From NCBI GenBank assembly GCA_963682025.1, contig OY821519.1, positions 94,974,585-95,038,584 on the forward strand: a DNA stretch of 64,000 nt. The letters run 5' to 3'. This document shows, piece after piece, positions 1 through 11,045 of the stretch (position 1 is the first letter of the stretch; each line of letters begins with the position of its first letter). The notes under the pieces were generated by a model. That model made no database searches. It had not been told where the DNA came from and saw nothing but the letters and a program-made list of their open reading frames with translations. This stretch comes from Cordilura impudica (Eukaryota; Arthropoda; Insecta; Diptera; Scathophagidae). The position numbers and the translations under genes are program-made.

Positions 1-42
1 CTCAAAAATACCTTTAATCAAAACGATGTAGTTATTAAATGT

Positions 43-513
43 ATGGACATTCAATGGCGTGGTGATATGCAATTTTTGTTTGAGCTCGGCAAAGCATTCA
101 GATATTATAATGAAAATGGAAGTATTCCATTCATTAACTTTAAATCATTACCACCAATGAGTAATGCCCGATGGAACTCCAGAGCAATATTTGCCATCTT
201 GGCATTTATTCTTCTTCCAAATTATCGGGAAAAGCTTCTGTCGATCTGTAAGTTCATATGTGGTCCATGGTATGATGTATGGTTTACGGATCACTGTTTC
301 CGTACAAATAACTTTTCATCATTAAAAACTCTCTTACACCATTTAAGAAGGCTCAAGAATGTTTTTTACGGCACTGGGTGCAAGAACTGTCTGCAATTAA
401 TAGACAGCAGCAACATATGTGCCGAACGAACTGTGAAACTAGTGCAAGACTTATTTCCGCTATGCAAATCAACGCGAACTCTAAACTTAAAATTTATTTC
501 TTGTAACACCTAG
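43..513 (+). CDS. Unidentified 156-codon ORF, probably a transposon-derived fragment
   Basis: I do not recognise this protein with certainty. It is open for 156 codons, with a segment PPMSNARWNSRAIFAILAF followed by a Cys/Trp-rich stretch (CKFICGPWYDVWF). This resembles the C-terminal part of unnamed multicopy arthropod proteins usually associated with repeats; that resemblance is from memory, not a search. The frame may continue left of the window, since the ATG lies 42 bases from the edge. About 45 bases after the stop comes a run of 30 A (561-590), which could be a retrotransposed poly(A) tail, but no AATAAA precedes it. No intron or promoter was seen. Confidence 0.3.
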   Translation: MDIQWRGDMQFLFELGKAFRYYNENGSIPFINFKSLPPMSNARWNSRAIFAILAFILLPNYREKLLSICKFICGPWYDVWFTDHCFRTNNFSSLKTLLHHLRRLKNVFYGTGCKNCLQLIDSSNICAERTVKLVQDLFPLCKSTRTLNLKFISCNT

Positions 514-555
514 TTTGTACTCTTCTTTTATTAATGTTGTTATGTTGTTTTAAAA

Positions 556-592
<37 letters not shown>

Positions 593-714
593 TGGAAGGT
601 TTTAGAAATCGCATTCGGTGCGGAAGGTTTTTGTTTCTAACTGACCTAAGATATCGTTTTTTATTATCAGTACAATATTCCCCATAGCGTAGTGCCTGGC
701 AAATTTTTAGTTAA

Positions 715-1060
715 AAAAAAGTTATATGCCTAGTGCACACGTGTGCAGTCTCAATGGCAAAATTCCATGAATTGGGCTACGAATTGATACCGCATCCGCC
801 ATATTCTCCGGATTTAGCCCCCAGTGACTATTTCCTATTTCCAAACCTAAAGAAATGGCTCTGTAGAAAGAGAGTTAGCTCCAACGATGAAAATATTTTT
901 CAAAAAATGCCTATTTTATGGACCTGGAAAAATGCTATTTTTTGAAAGGGTATCGAGCTAAAAGGAGATTATATTGAAAAATAAATTTTTTTTTTTCCAA
1001 AAAAAAAACTGTTTCATTCTAAAAGTCACGGACTTATGTACAATTCGTACACTGAATTTT
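715..1060 (+). pseudogene. mariner transposase, C-terminal fragment
   Basis: The frame from 733 encodes AKFHELGYELIPHPPYSPDLAPSDYFLF followed by NLKKWL, here split so that no long run is quoted: HPPYSPDLAPSDYF is the hallmark of the DD34D catalytic end of mariner transposases. The sequence continues in a broken frame to a GIELKGDYIEK-like tail near 950-980. The 3' end reads AAAAGTCACGGACTTAT near 1040-1057, close to the terminal repeat of irritans-type mariners. The N-terminal two thirds are absent, so this is a dead fragment. The same 3' half recurs at 2760-3045. Confidence 0.7.
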
Positions 1061-1185
1061 TCTAATTCTTTGATGAGTCTCCATATGTTAGGCCATATCT
1101 TGGCACAATGATTCCCGAATTATCCCAAAATACCAACCTGCTCGCGATAAAAGAAAACAATATTATGTTAAGTTTACACAGGTAA

Positions 1186-1345
1186 ATGGTTTATTTTGTG
1201 AATGAGCGTGATTTCAACAGTAGACGTACAACCGGAAAGACGGACCGACAGACGGACATCGCTATATCGACTCGAGTTCTCATAAGGATCAAGAATGTAT
1301 ATACTTTTTGGGGTCACAGATTCATTTTTCGAAGCGTTACAAATG
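1186..1345 (-). repeat. mini-me/DINE-like repeat fragment
   Basis: The short stretch has GACGGACCGACAGACGGACA (a GTCY-type proto-microsatellite), then a TCGACTCGAGTTCTCAT segment and TATATACTTTTTGGGGTC. This order is typical of the mini-me/DINE class of dipteran dispersed repeats. Only the central part is present and no ends are visible. The open frame across it (1186-1422) is not a gene. Confidence 0.5.
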
Positions 1346-2013
1346 GAATGACAATTGATACATACTTTCTGAAAAGTGGTATGAGAAGAAGATCAAGATC
1401 TTCAAATCATCTCAACTGGTAGACCTCGAAAACTAACTATAACGGAGAAGACATATCTATTGTAAAGAAAATTAAAAAGAAAGCATTTCTACATAGGTGG
1501 TAGCAGAAATTATAAAAGTAATTTCTAATGAAATACATAATAAAACTGTTCACCGAAGCCTGCATCATGTTCCTGAAAAGAACGAAAAAAGTGAATCGCA
1601 AAAAGAGGTTTTAATTTGCAAAAACGTACGTGAATATCTGGAACAGTGTGTTATTCGATTATTTAGATATTACAATCTGACGGGTTACTGAAATAGCAAT
1701 ACCTCGATTGATAAGATGAATAAGATGGTTTATCTCAATATCTGACAAGATAACCTATATAACGGTATTCTTAGCGAAAATTATTACTTTTATTAGAATA
1801 ATGATGCCAAGCGCACAGCCCATGAGAAACGAACACGGATAATTCATTGCACGCTACCCATTTCTGACTCCTCACTATCCGCAGACAAGAATGCCACTGA
1901 ATGGCAAGCTATAGGATCAGGATCAACCAAATACTTAGTCAACTCAATGTCAACAGGGTTAAGACAGTTTTAAAAGGAATAGGCATCGTCACAAGATTTT
2001 GATCATTCAACAA
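1346..2013. other. Gene-free AT-rich stretch
   Basis: A 64-codon open frame at 1497-1691 resembles nothing I know. No repeat ends, RNA gene or splice pattern was seen. Confidence 0.4.
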
Positions 2014-2576
2014 CTTAGGTGCCTATTATGAGCAACTTTCGATTTTCGATTGTGGTCGAATTAACTGATCCAACGAATTTTTATTTGGTATTATGGCGCA
2101 CATTCCATAAAATATCGCTATTGTGAATTTCACTCAATTGGATTATTCACAATAGTACATATTTATCAGCTGGCACTATAAATAAACATTGTTTGTTTAC
2201 AAATTTATTAAAGAAAAAAAAAATAATTACTATTAACATGGAATTATGATTCTATGATCGTCGGATGCAGATGAATGCTTCGTCATGAGAGATGCTTCCA
2301 ACACTTTGGAAACGGATTCCACTACATAAGTATGGGAGGTTTTAACAATGATACCATTTGTTTAGAGATTTACAGCAAATTTTCGACTGCAAGGAAGCGT
2401 TTATGGAATTGCTGCCTGCTACAGACGAACCGCTGCGGCAATGCACACAAGGCAGATCAATCTCATGAGATTAAAATAACTTACAACTTATATTTTCAAT
2501 AAGTTTTACAAACTGCCATCCAGCATCATCAGCAAAATTGTGTTCGATTGAAAATTCGTTGTACAACGAAATTTTC
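2014..2576 (+). repeat. Dispersed repeat R, copy 1 (second copy 25785-26362)
   Basis: About 560 bases are repeated with roughly 90% identity (estimated by eye) at 25785-26362. Both copies start near TTAGGTGNCTATTATGAGC and end near ACGAAATTTTC. A perfect 11-bp inverted pair, CTATTGTGAAT (2118-2128) and ATTCACAATAG (2145-2155), sits inside. After 2576 this copy runs into mariner sequence while the other copy does not. The family was not identified. Confidence 0.65.
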
Positions 2577-3045
2577 AACTAGGCATGGTCACAAGGAAAA
2601 ACTTGATAAATACTATAGGTCCTCTGCACCATCGATTTCAATGGTAAAAAAGTGGTTTAGTGACTTTCGTTGTGGTCGCACAAATACAATTGACGCTGAA
2701 CGTTCTGGACGGCCAATTGAGGTCAGTGGGTGCCGCGTTTGCTCTCAATTGACCATAAACGTAATCGTGTCTCAGTGGCAAAATTCCATGAATTGGGCTA
2801 CGAATTGGTACCTCATACGCCATACTCTCCGGATTGAGCCCCCAGTGACTATTTTCTATTTCCAAACCTAAAGAAGTGGCTCGGGGGAAAGAGATTTAGC
2901 TCCAACAATGAAATTATTGATCAAAAATGCCTATTTTAGGGTCCTCGAAAAATCTCATTTTTTGGAAGGGATACAAAAATTGGAGAAACGTAACAAACAA
3001 ACGCAAACAAACTGTGTTTCATTCTAAAAGACACGAACTTATTGA
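2577..3045 (+). pseudogene. Internally deleted mariner transposase
   Basis: The 5' part encodes KLDKYYRSSAPSISMVKKWF and then ERSGRPIEV, which is the second helix-turn-helix region of mariner transposase. The frame then jumps to the C-terminal GKIPWIG/HTPYSPD region in another frame, so the whole middle, with the first two catalytic aspartates, is deleted. The 3' end (AAAGACACGAACTTATT, about 3028-3044) matches the end of the fragment at 715-1060. Such deletion derivatives are common for mariner and cannot encode transposase. Confidence 0.7.
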
Positions 3046-3206
3046 TACGCCCTCGTAAATATCTAAAAAAGTGTACAAGACAAAAAAAAATATTTTTACA
3101 AAGACTATAACCGGCTAAATTCTTATTTTACAAACTGAAAATTTTAACTTATTCCGTTTAAAATTTTGGCATCGGTGAGATACCACTCGATTTCTACTGA
3201 CCACCG

Positions 3207-3574
3207 CACAGTGGACCATTTGACGAGAAGGCGGTCAAAAATCTATAACTTTTGATTGGATTGGAATTTTGATATGCGGTTTTTTTTTTGTTTGGTAGGT
3301 GAGACTTTAACCTTTAAGTTTTGCTATAAAACGTAATTCTCGACCGAAAATAAAAAAAGTTACGGAGGGTTTAAAATAAATTTTCATTTGTAGTTGCATT
3401 TTAGTACAAAAGTGAAGTGTTGAAAGGTAAAAAAAAAGGTTTTTTTTAATATAATGTCTTATTTTTTCAGTTAATTTTACAACTAATACTTTTCAACAAT
3501 TTTTTAAGTTAATTTTTTCAGAAAATGCCAAACTTTGGCCCCCGTAAACTTTATAGTCCTAATGTGCACAAGGG

Positions 3575-3623
<49 letters not shown>

Positions 3624-6376
3624 AAAGATCCCGAGTTAAAATATAATTTATTAAGCAGCGAACGTAAAAGTTACCTTATATTGGTTCAAGATAGAGAAGT
3701 TTCAATGAAAAACTCGTATGTTTTTGCTTTAGTTAAATTTTTTTTTTATTGTTTTTTAAATATTTCTATATCAATTTTTATGGTAAATTTATGAAATATA
3801 ACAATTTTTATCGTTAATTTACAAAATATATAAATTTTTAAATCAAGAAAATTTTTTAACTATAAAATAAAGTGTAACTTATTGTTAGTGTAATGAAAAA
3901 GTACTTTAAATCAACCAATTTTAGTAAAAAATTCTTCTAAATAGCCTTGATTTTCATCTTCTAGAAGTTGTTTAGCTTCTTCGTCTAATTCAATAGAGGT
4001 AGTTTTCCATTTTTGACAAATGTTGGACATATATGGATCTGAAGTGCACAACAAAATAGTGATAAGGTCTTCATTAGTACAACATCTGGACATTTTCCTT
4101 ATGTTGTGCTCGCGAAAGAATCTGTAGTCTTTGTTCCTTTTTTCTTGCGCTTCTTCAGATAGATCTCCTATTGGTAGCATATTGTTTTGAATTATTTGTT
4201 CCCCATGGTACAAAATTTTATGAACTGTGGATGGCATATATGTATATCCAAGAGTATTTTTCATTATAAAGTATAGCTGTTTTATTGGCGTACTCTCCAA
4301 ATTTTTTTTGCATTTATCTTTCTGCTGCATGCTAGAACTTGTAATATGAATCGTCTTATTAGTTCATGATCTAAACCTGTGATAGATGCTGCAGTTTCCG
4401 GATCGGAAAAAAATCTCCTTGCAGTATTTCCATCATTTGTGTTTCCTTCCCCTTGTTTTGGTTGGTCGATTACGAGGCCTAGCTGTAGATATTTTTGTTG
4501 AATTTGTTTTTTTTTTTTTGCTTTCTTTTTTCTTCATTTTCTTTATTTTTTCTCACTGTTTCGCCTAACGGACCAAATTCCAAATCATAACCCAATTTAA
4601 GAATATGCTCCATGAAACGTATTCTAGCATGAAGATGGGACATTCCAACTTCGTAGGCTTCCTTAAAACTATCGTCTTCTGGTGGGGGTTGGCTTAATTG
4701 ACTTGATGTCTTTTGGCATATAATGCAGCTTGACGTTGACTTTATTCCAGTTAAAGCTTGTGCAACTTTTCCATCAATCATTGTGAGACACATTTTAAAA
4801 TGTACTTCAATGTCTTGGTCATCAAATTTAAATATTACTGGTTGAAGTTCCTTAATTTGATCTTTTATTTTTTGAACTTCTTCAGTTATGACATCTTTGG
4901 TTTCCTTTTTGAGTGCAAATTTTATTGGTCTGCAATACTTTGTTGAAGAAGGAATTTCATTTTTCCATTTATCAATTTTTGTTGATCTACTAGTTGACGG
5001 CTCTAAGACGCTATACCTTTTTGTTGAGCGCAATGGAACGAAAGATACCATAAATAAATTAGCATCTGATGAATTTTCGGCATTTCCTCTGACCAGAGGA
5101 TACATCACATCTCCATTTTGAAATTAAAGTAATGCTGCCATTACCAATTTTTTTAAATGATCAGTATCAAGCATATTTAGCAATTTTCTGCAGTATGTTC
5201 TGCTGATGTTGAAGTGACACTAATAGCAGATTGTGAAGGTATGCATTCTTTTTTTGGCAGAAACTAAATCTCGATACTCTGGAAAAACCCCACAATTCTT
5301 TTCATTGGTTCGCTTCCGCAATTCCTTATATTGATTCTTGGTCAATTTCAAATCCAAAAATAGGGCGAACGCTTCTTCCGGCGTAAATTTCTTATCTTCA
5401 ATTGGTGTAGGAATGCTTATCAAAATCCTCTTTGTGCGCCTTGGGCTCGCTTCTACTATTTTTTCAATTATTTCAATTTTATTTTTTTTTTATTTTGGGT
5501 TGGTTGATTTTGGTGCAAAAATGAATCCTTAATAATTCTTTGAGAAATTTCTTCATTGATATTCTCCAGCTTGCGCCTTCGAGATCTTTCACTACATCCG
5601 TCAATTGGTTTTGCTGGTCGACCTTTTTTTCCACTTTCGTTGGCAGTTGTAGATGCTCTCTCAAAAATAAGTTCCTTTATTAACCAGTCTTGGTAACGTT
5701 TGTACATCTTTGCCTTGCTATGAGAGCATTCAATGTACCGTCTTTTCAAATTCGATGCAAAATTAGTAATTTTTCCTTTGTTCATTTCAATGTCTTCTAG
5801 GTTAAAATTCTTAAAGAATTGTCTTCAATATGTGCAAAATTACATCGTCTACATCATTTCGTTGAAAATAAATATCTGCCAGATCCCTGTAACAGTACTT
5901 AGCCATTGCACAAATTGTAATGAATAATAATTGTGGAAACATTATTATAAATACTCTTTCTTGCAATTATGTAAAATAAAAATTTTTATCTTTTATTACC
6001 ACTTTTAGAAGCATAAAAAACCCACACCATAACCCCTTTTAAAAGGTGAAGCATTCCTGCTCATATCTTAAAGGGCTATGTCGCAATAGTTTTTTTTTAC
6101 CATTATACAAAATTTATTTCACTTCAAAATCTTTTAAATCAAAAAAGTTACAGTCATTCAAAAGTAAAAATTTACAAAGAAATTTTTAATTTTAGCAGAA
6201 TACTGAGAAAGCCCATTTTCGAAGGCCCTGTTCGCTGTGATATAGTTGAGATAGAGTCGCAATTTTTTGGCTCCCGAGGTTTACTAGTATTTACTTTCAA
6301 ATGAATAACATAACTTTAAAATCGGTAACAAAAAAAAATGATTTTTGGCCGCCTTCTCAAAATATGGTCCACTGTG
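3207..6376 (-). mobile_element. Transib-superfamily DNA transposon, 3.17 kb, with 5-bp target duplication
   Basis: The ends are inverted repeats of 37 bp (3207-3243 and 6340-6376, about 32 of 37 matching), both beginning CACAGTGGACCAT. They are flanked by a perfect 5-bp direct repeat CACCG (3202-3206 and 6377-6381). A CACWRTG-type terminus with a GC-rich 5-bp duplication is the signature of Transib elements. The interior carries a degenerate - strand transposase frame at 3911-5785. A run of about 40 T lies near 3583-3622. Boundaries are seen directly; the superfamily call rests on ends, duplication length and the RAG1-like protein motifs. Confidence 0.85.
3911..5785 (-). pseudogene. Transib (RAG1-like) transposase, frameshifted
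   Basis: Read on the - strand from 5785 to 3911, about 625 codons are spread over at least four frames, close to the family's usual 650-700. In order: a basic N-terminus ending GRPAKPIDGCSERSRRRK; LTKNQYKELRKR (about 5330); KWRCDVSSGQ, where the Asp at 5104-5106 fits the first catalytic residue; MCLTMIDGKVAQALTG, with Asp at 4773-4775 as the likely second; a CIIC zinc-type pair (about 4720); SHLHARIRFMEH; and SEEAQEKRNKDYRFFREH (about 4120-4160), which aligns with the region around the third catalytic Glu of RAG1. Frames break near 5110, at the T-run around 4510, and near 5430. The assignment of catalytic residues is inference from remembered family alignments. Confidence 0.75.
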
Positions 6377-6673
6377 CACCGTCTATGCAAGTGTCTGCGA
6401 TTACGATCTACTCTGAACTTCAATGTTACTTTCCTGAAAATTTCTCAAAAATACTTAGTAAAAATTTTTATTCCTTACACACATAAAAAATATGTTAGAA
6501 ATAGGTTAACACTATAAAAATTTAATTATTTATCAAGAAATTTTATTGTAGTTTTAATTTTTGCGTCATAATCGCAAAAATAGTTTAACTGACAAAATCT
6601 AAATTTTACAGGAGATAGTTTTTTAATATTAATTTAATATTTAATATTATTATCTTTGGTTTATGTTTAGTAT

Positions 6674-6870
6674 GTAAACACACTAAGAATGTGCAGTTAA
6701 GCTAAAATTGCTTTTGTTGTACACTGGTAATGGTAATTCGTACACCCATGAAATTAAAAAGTATTAACGTCATTAACATTTACTTATGTGAGGCGAAAAT
6801 CAATGTCGATATTGAAATATGCAAGAGTTTAAAGTATAAATAGCCAAGTTAGTTCTCATATTAGCCACAG
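6674..6870 (+). promoter_or_regulatory. Upstream blocks A and B and TATA box of CPR gene 1
   Basis: Block A (6674-6720) begins GTAAACACACTAAGAATGTG and ends TTGCTTTTGTTGTA. Block B (6775-6815) contains TTACTTATGTGAGGCGAAAA followed by an ATCAATGTC motif. Both recur at the same spacing before the other five copies. TATAAATA lies at 6835-6842, and a conserved ATTAGCCACAGTAG about 25 bases later is the likely transcription start region. Confidence 0.7.
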
Positions 6871-6944
6871 TAGTCGTAGCAAGTTTAATTGTTTCATTAT
6901 AATAATCTTAAACTTTAAATTGGCCGAATAATACATCAAATATT

Positions 6945-7831
6945 ATGCGTTTCCTTAGCACCACAATCGCTTTAGTAGCCGTCTGCTGTTTGGCTGTGTC
7001 TGGACATTCGCATCATGGTCATCATGGACATGGACATGGACATAGCGAGGAGGTAGGCTACTCAGTAGATATCAAACACGGACACCACGGAGGGCATGGT
7101 GGTCATGGCGGTCATGGTGGTCATGGTGGTCATGGCGGTCATGGTGGTCACGGTGGTCATGGTGGTCATGATGGTGGACATCATGGCGGTCATGGTGGTG
7201 GAGATCATGGCGGTCATGGTGGTGGACATCATGGTGGTCATGGCCATGATCACGGTCATGATCATCATGCCCATCCTAAATATGAATTCGATTATGGTGT
7301 TAAGGATACAAAAACCGGTGACATTAAACACCACAAAGAACATAGAGATGGTCATAAGGTTAAGGGTAAGTTTCTAGAAAGATTTCAAGCCAGACTTGTG
7401 TTTCTATACTGAATTGAGTTTCAACTGAATCGTTCTTATCTAGACCCCTGAATAGTTCGGTTGTAACAACTGTTTCATTTCATTGGCTACACAAGAGTTA
7501 AAGCCATTGAAATATTAAAATTGGTTGTCCGTCCCAGTGTTATAACTAATTTCCTTTTTTTATTCCATTTTTAGGCAGCTACTCACTAAAAGAAGCTGAT
7601 GGCACAACTCGTCATGTAGAATACACTGCTGATAAAAAGGAAGGTTTCAAAGCTAAAGTTCATATAAGCGGCCATGCTCATGCTGATCACGGACATGGAC
7701 ATGGACACGGCCACCATGATCATGGCCATCATGGTCATGGACATCACCACGCTAGCAGTTATGTTCATTTCAAAAAACACGAAGAAACGAAACACCATGG
7801 TGACCATGGCCATCACGGACATGGCCACTAA
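6945..7831 (+). CDS. CPR gene 1: His/Gly-rich RR-2 cuticular protein (225 aa, 2 exons)
   Basis: Exons are 6945-7365 and 7575-7831, with a GT-AG phase-1 intron of 209 nt. The protein starts with a signal peptide (MRFLSTTIALV...AVSG, residues 1-20). A His/Gly-rich segment of GGH and GGHH units follows to about residue 108. The RR-2 Rebers-Riddiford domain (about 113-172) contains YEFDYGVKD, the join KVKG|SYSLKEADG, and VEYTADKKEGF. The tail is again His/Gly-rich and ends KKHEETKHH...GHGH. RR-2 domains bind chitin, so this should be a secreted cuticle component. The intron inside the RR domain, with none in the signal peptide, is unlike most insect CPR genes. Proteins of this kind are often auto-named histidine-rich glycoprotein-like. 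AATAAA at 7863-7868 is the likely poly(A) signal. Confidence 0.92.
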
Positions 7832-7899
7832 GGAGCTCGACTGTATTAAGTACTGAATATTAAATAAAGAATATATGAAAAAGAACATTAATAAAACAC

Positions 7900-8670
7900 T
7901 TTGTTATTTGTTATAAAAATAAGTATATTATTGCCCTAAAATAAAATTGCAAGATGTCTTGCTAAACTTTTGGTTAGTTTTCAACAAGAGACTCTAAAAT
8001 CTTTTAACGTACACATTAAGTGGAAAAATTATGGGAACAGTGGGTACTAATTCTCTAGTTGTAGTTTGGCCATGCCAATGGGACAGAATGATAATTCCTA
8101 AATTCTCGAAAGTAAATATCTGTTTAACTGCGAATTCGCGAACTTTTACATATCCCGAGAAAACGGAAAAACTCTGGGATTCCCAGGATATTTATAAGTA
8201 TTTTATAATCCATAAAAAACAGGGGATATAACATAAATATAACAAAACTAAAAACAAAACAGCCAAGGATGTTAATGTCGATCTAGGCCAACTGTTGGAT
8301 ATCATATACCAAGAATTTCGAAAAGGGTCTTAAGTCCAAGTATAATGCAAGAGATTTTTAAAATAAGCGTAAACCAAATTGCGATTGTTGCGTATTTCTG
8401 GTCTTCAAAAAAAAAAAAAAAAAAAAAAAAAAACGATATTTTATGGGGGTTTGCCCAAAATTGTTCGCATGTATTTTATTTAAAAAAAAATTTTTTTTCA
8501 ACGTTTCCAAATTCTTCGTAATTCCTCGTGAGCGTCAAAATAAAGTAAACACTTAAGTTACTAAGATTGAAAGCTTAATTAAAATGAAGTTATTAACACA
8601 AAATTAAAAATAAATATCGGGAAGTCAAGAATTATTTAATAATAACTGAACTAATAAAAAAACAATAAAA
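7900..8670. other. Intergenic, nothing recognised
   Basis: AT-rich DNA downstream of CPR gene 1. It includes an A-run of about 27 at 8406-8432. No coding potential or repeat ends are visible. Confidence 0.5.
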
Positions 8671-9452
8671 AACAAGTAAGAAAGTTATAGTCGGTCAACA
8701 CCGACCATACGATACCCTATACCATGGCTAAGAGACCCTATCTCTCCGGTCCAACAAATTGGATATAGATAATAAGCATAAACTAAATTTGAGTGGCATT
8801 GTTATTAATTTTTTTGGCTGCAGATATGAAAAACTTCATATCGGGTGATATATTTATATGGGGACTAGGTCGAAAAATGTACCGATCCTGACCATATTTG
8901 GTAAAGTCACTTATATTTTAAAAAAATATGTACAAACCAAATTTGAGAAAAATCTATGCAATATTTTTTGTTTTTTAATAGATTTAAGTGAAGATCGGGA
9001 AGCAGCTCTATATGGGGCCTATGACTAAGAACTGTCCTATAGGGATTATTATTGGACTACTGATTAATGGATATAATATACACACGCAAATCAAATTTGA
9101 CTGAGATCTATACGATAATTTGGATCTTATGGCAATTTATGTCGATTTCATAGGGGTAATTTTTATGGGGACTAGGTCTGAACATGGACCGAATTTCACC
9201 AATTTCAATAGCGATAAAAGCTTACATACCAAATTTCATCTAAAAATATTCATATTTGCGACCTGTAGTTTGATTAAAAGGTTTACATGGACACACACTC
9301 GGTCGGACGAACGGACATCGCTAAATCGAGTCGGAAGGTGATTCTGAGTCGATCGGTATAATAAAAGTTGGGTCTAGGTTAAATATTTTTGGTAGTTACA
9401 AACACCAGCACAAAGTCATTATACCCAAACCACATAGTGGTTTAGGGTATAA
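8671..9452 (+). repeat. mini-me/DINE-like repeat, copy 1 (near full length)
   Basis: It begins ACAAGTAAGAAAGTTATAGT and goes through CCCTATACCATGG. The middle has phrases shared by all copies (TCGGGAAGCAGCTCTATATGG, cut here to the core GGAAGCAGCTCTATATGG), then a GTCY-type segment ACGGACATCG. It ends CCACATAGTGGTTTAGGGTA. In this copy the terminal palindrome TAGTCGGTCTAGACCGACTA is degraded to a stem with a mismatched centre. There is no coding capacity; open frames inside are by-products. Confidence 0.75.
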
Positions 9453-9473
9453 CAATAAAAGAAGCAGTTCGTA

Positions 9474-11043
9474 CACTAGTCGGCATAATTATTTTGACAT
9501 ACGCAACTGTGATGTTTTCTTGTCTAGTTCGTTTGATTGCATGAACTAACGGTACACGGGTTATGTTCAAAATAGAATGAGTATCTATAGCTATACGCGT
9601 GCCCAATACTTTGTTGTTTACGCTTTGCATTCCCTTTCTGCTGACAAGAGAGCAAGCAGACAGTGAATTTTTTCGTGGCATAAGTAGTTTGACAAAATCT
9701 TTGTGGCAGTGTCCGCGCATGGCTTCGCAAGTGACAATCTTATAACTTTGGTATTGAAATTTTATTGATACTTTTTTATAATATTCAAATAAAATATTGA
9801 ATAAAAGTTGAATGGAAAAAATGGCTGAGTTAAGCTGTGTTACTACAGCTTCAATATTGGCAATTTTAATTCTGGCATCGCAGGAAAATACATTGTAATT
9901 GAATTTAATTTATCGCGCCAAACACTACACTATCAAATTAACAAATTAAGGAACATAATGACATCAGAGACTTGCTAGATCAGGTGCTAGATGCAAACCA
10001 ACGCTAATTGAAGACCGAATGCTTCTGTGGGAATTTCACAATTATATTCAACTAAAGCCTCAATCCGCTGCAAATCAATGGAATCAGTCGGCCAAGAATC
10101 TAATCAGTGAGCATAGTGTTCGGCGACGTTTAAAAGACGGAGATTTTAAAACATACAAAGCAAGAACATACCTCCATATCAAATGTAAGCTAGCTGAAAA
10201 GATTTGCCTTCCCGAAGGGTCATCTTCAGAAGCCAAAAGAGTTTTGGAGAATCGTTCTGTCGACAGAGCAAAGCTGCTTTGAGTTCAACTCATCAAAACA
10301 AAAAACTTTTGTAAGGCTGCCGCAGATACGAAATCCAAAAAGTGAGCCATGGAGGAGGCTCCGTCATGTTCCGGGGGTACACAGAGAACAATGGGTTAGG
10401 TGACTTGGTTCAGATCGCCGGCTCGATGTACCAAGGCCAATATTTGAGCACCCTAAATGATAACGCTTTCCGTTCCGGTGACATATTGTTTGGAGAATCA
10501 TTTATCCTGCAACAGGACAATGCCCCACGCCACAAACGCAGGATGATGTCAAAATACTTGAAGGATGTTGGTGCTACTACTCTGGACTGGGCACCCCAAA
10601 GTCCAGACTTGAATACCATTGAAAACGTGTCGTCTCTTATCAAACGTAAAAGAATTGGTTATTTACATAAAATCAAAGAAGAGACAATTTCAGAGGTGAT
10701 TTCCCTTTGGAATGGGATATCCACAGACGTCCTTAAAAATTTACTGGACTCAGGTCAAAGACGCCTTCAAAAAGTTATTGAAGCAAAAGGGGGCTATACA
10801 TTTTAATAACTCATAATCAAATTTCTATACATTTGTGAAATATTAAGCTTATTTTTTAAATAATAATAATTTGTCAAAATACTTATGCCAACACCTCAAA
10901 ATTACTTTCATTCATATCTTTTTAATTTTTTAAGAAAGAAACTCTATTGAGTTATTTAACATATAAATATATAAATTTATAATATAAATTTAATATAAAA
11001 ATGCATCATTTTGTTTTTATCAAAATAATTATGCCGACTAGTG
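9474..11043 (+). mobile_element. Tc1-like DNA transposon, 1570 bp
   Basis: Matching inverted ends CACTAGTCGGCATAATTATT (continuing TTGA) occur at 9474-9497 and, reversed, at 11020-11043. Each is flanked by TA (9472-9473 and 11044-11045), the Tc1/mariner target duplication. The length and terminal repeats of about 24 bp suit Tc1-type elements. The element starts only about 20 bases after the preceding DINE-like repeat. The encoded transposase (10019-10806) is broken. Confidence 0.85.
9840..10806 (+). pseudogene. Tc1-like transposase (DD34E), broken
   Basis: The N-terminal part before 10019 is interrupted by stops. The 10019-10282 frame holds a DNA-binding-region remnant (NQWNQSAKNLISEHSVRRRL). 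The 10342-10806 frame carries HGGGSVMF, LQQDNAPRHK (second catalytic Asp) and LDWAPQSPDLNTIENV (catalytic Glu), with 34 residues between Asp and Glu. The stretch holding the first catalytic Asp is lost or frameshifted between 10282 and 10342. The third frame reaches a natural end, TAATAA, at 10804. Confidence 0.8.
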
Positions 11044-11045
11044 TA

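Noticed and set aside
3525..3794. 89-codon frame with a Phe run
   Set aside because: Poly(T) read through inside the Transib element.
4386..5121. Several + strand frames (4386, 4758, 4888)
   Set aside because: Shadows opposite the degraded Transib transposase frame.
7062..7377. Long Met/Val-rich open frames on both strands over CPR exon 1 (also in genes 2-5)
   Set aside because: They are alternate-frame readings of the GGTCATGGT-type repeat; no start context or conservation independent of the CPR frame.
9442..9730. 92- and 68-codon - strand frames
   Set aside because: They overlap the end of the Tc1 element; no recognisable motif, two overlapping frames in the same place.
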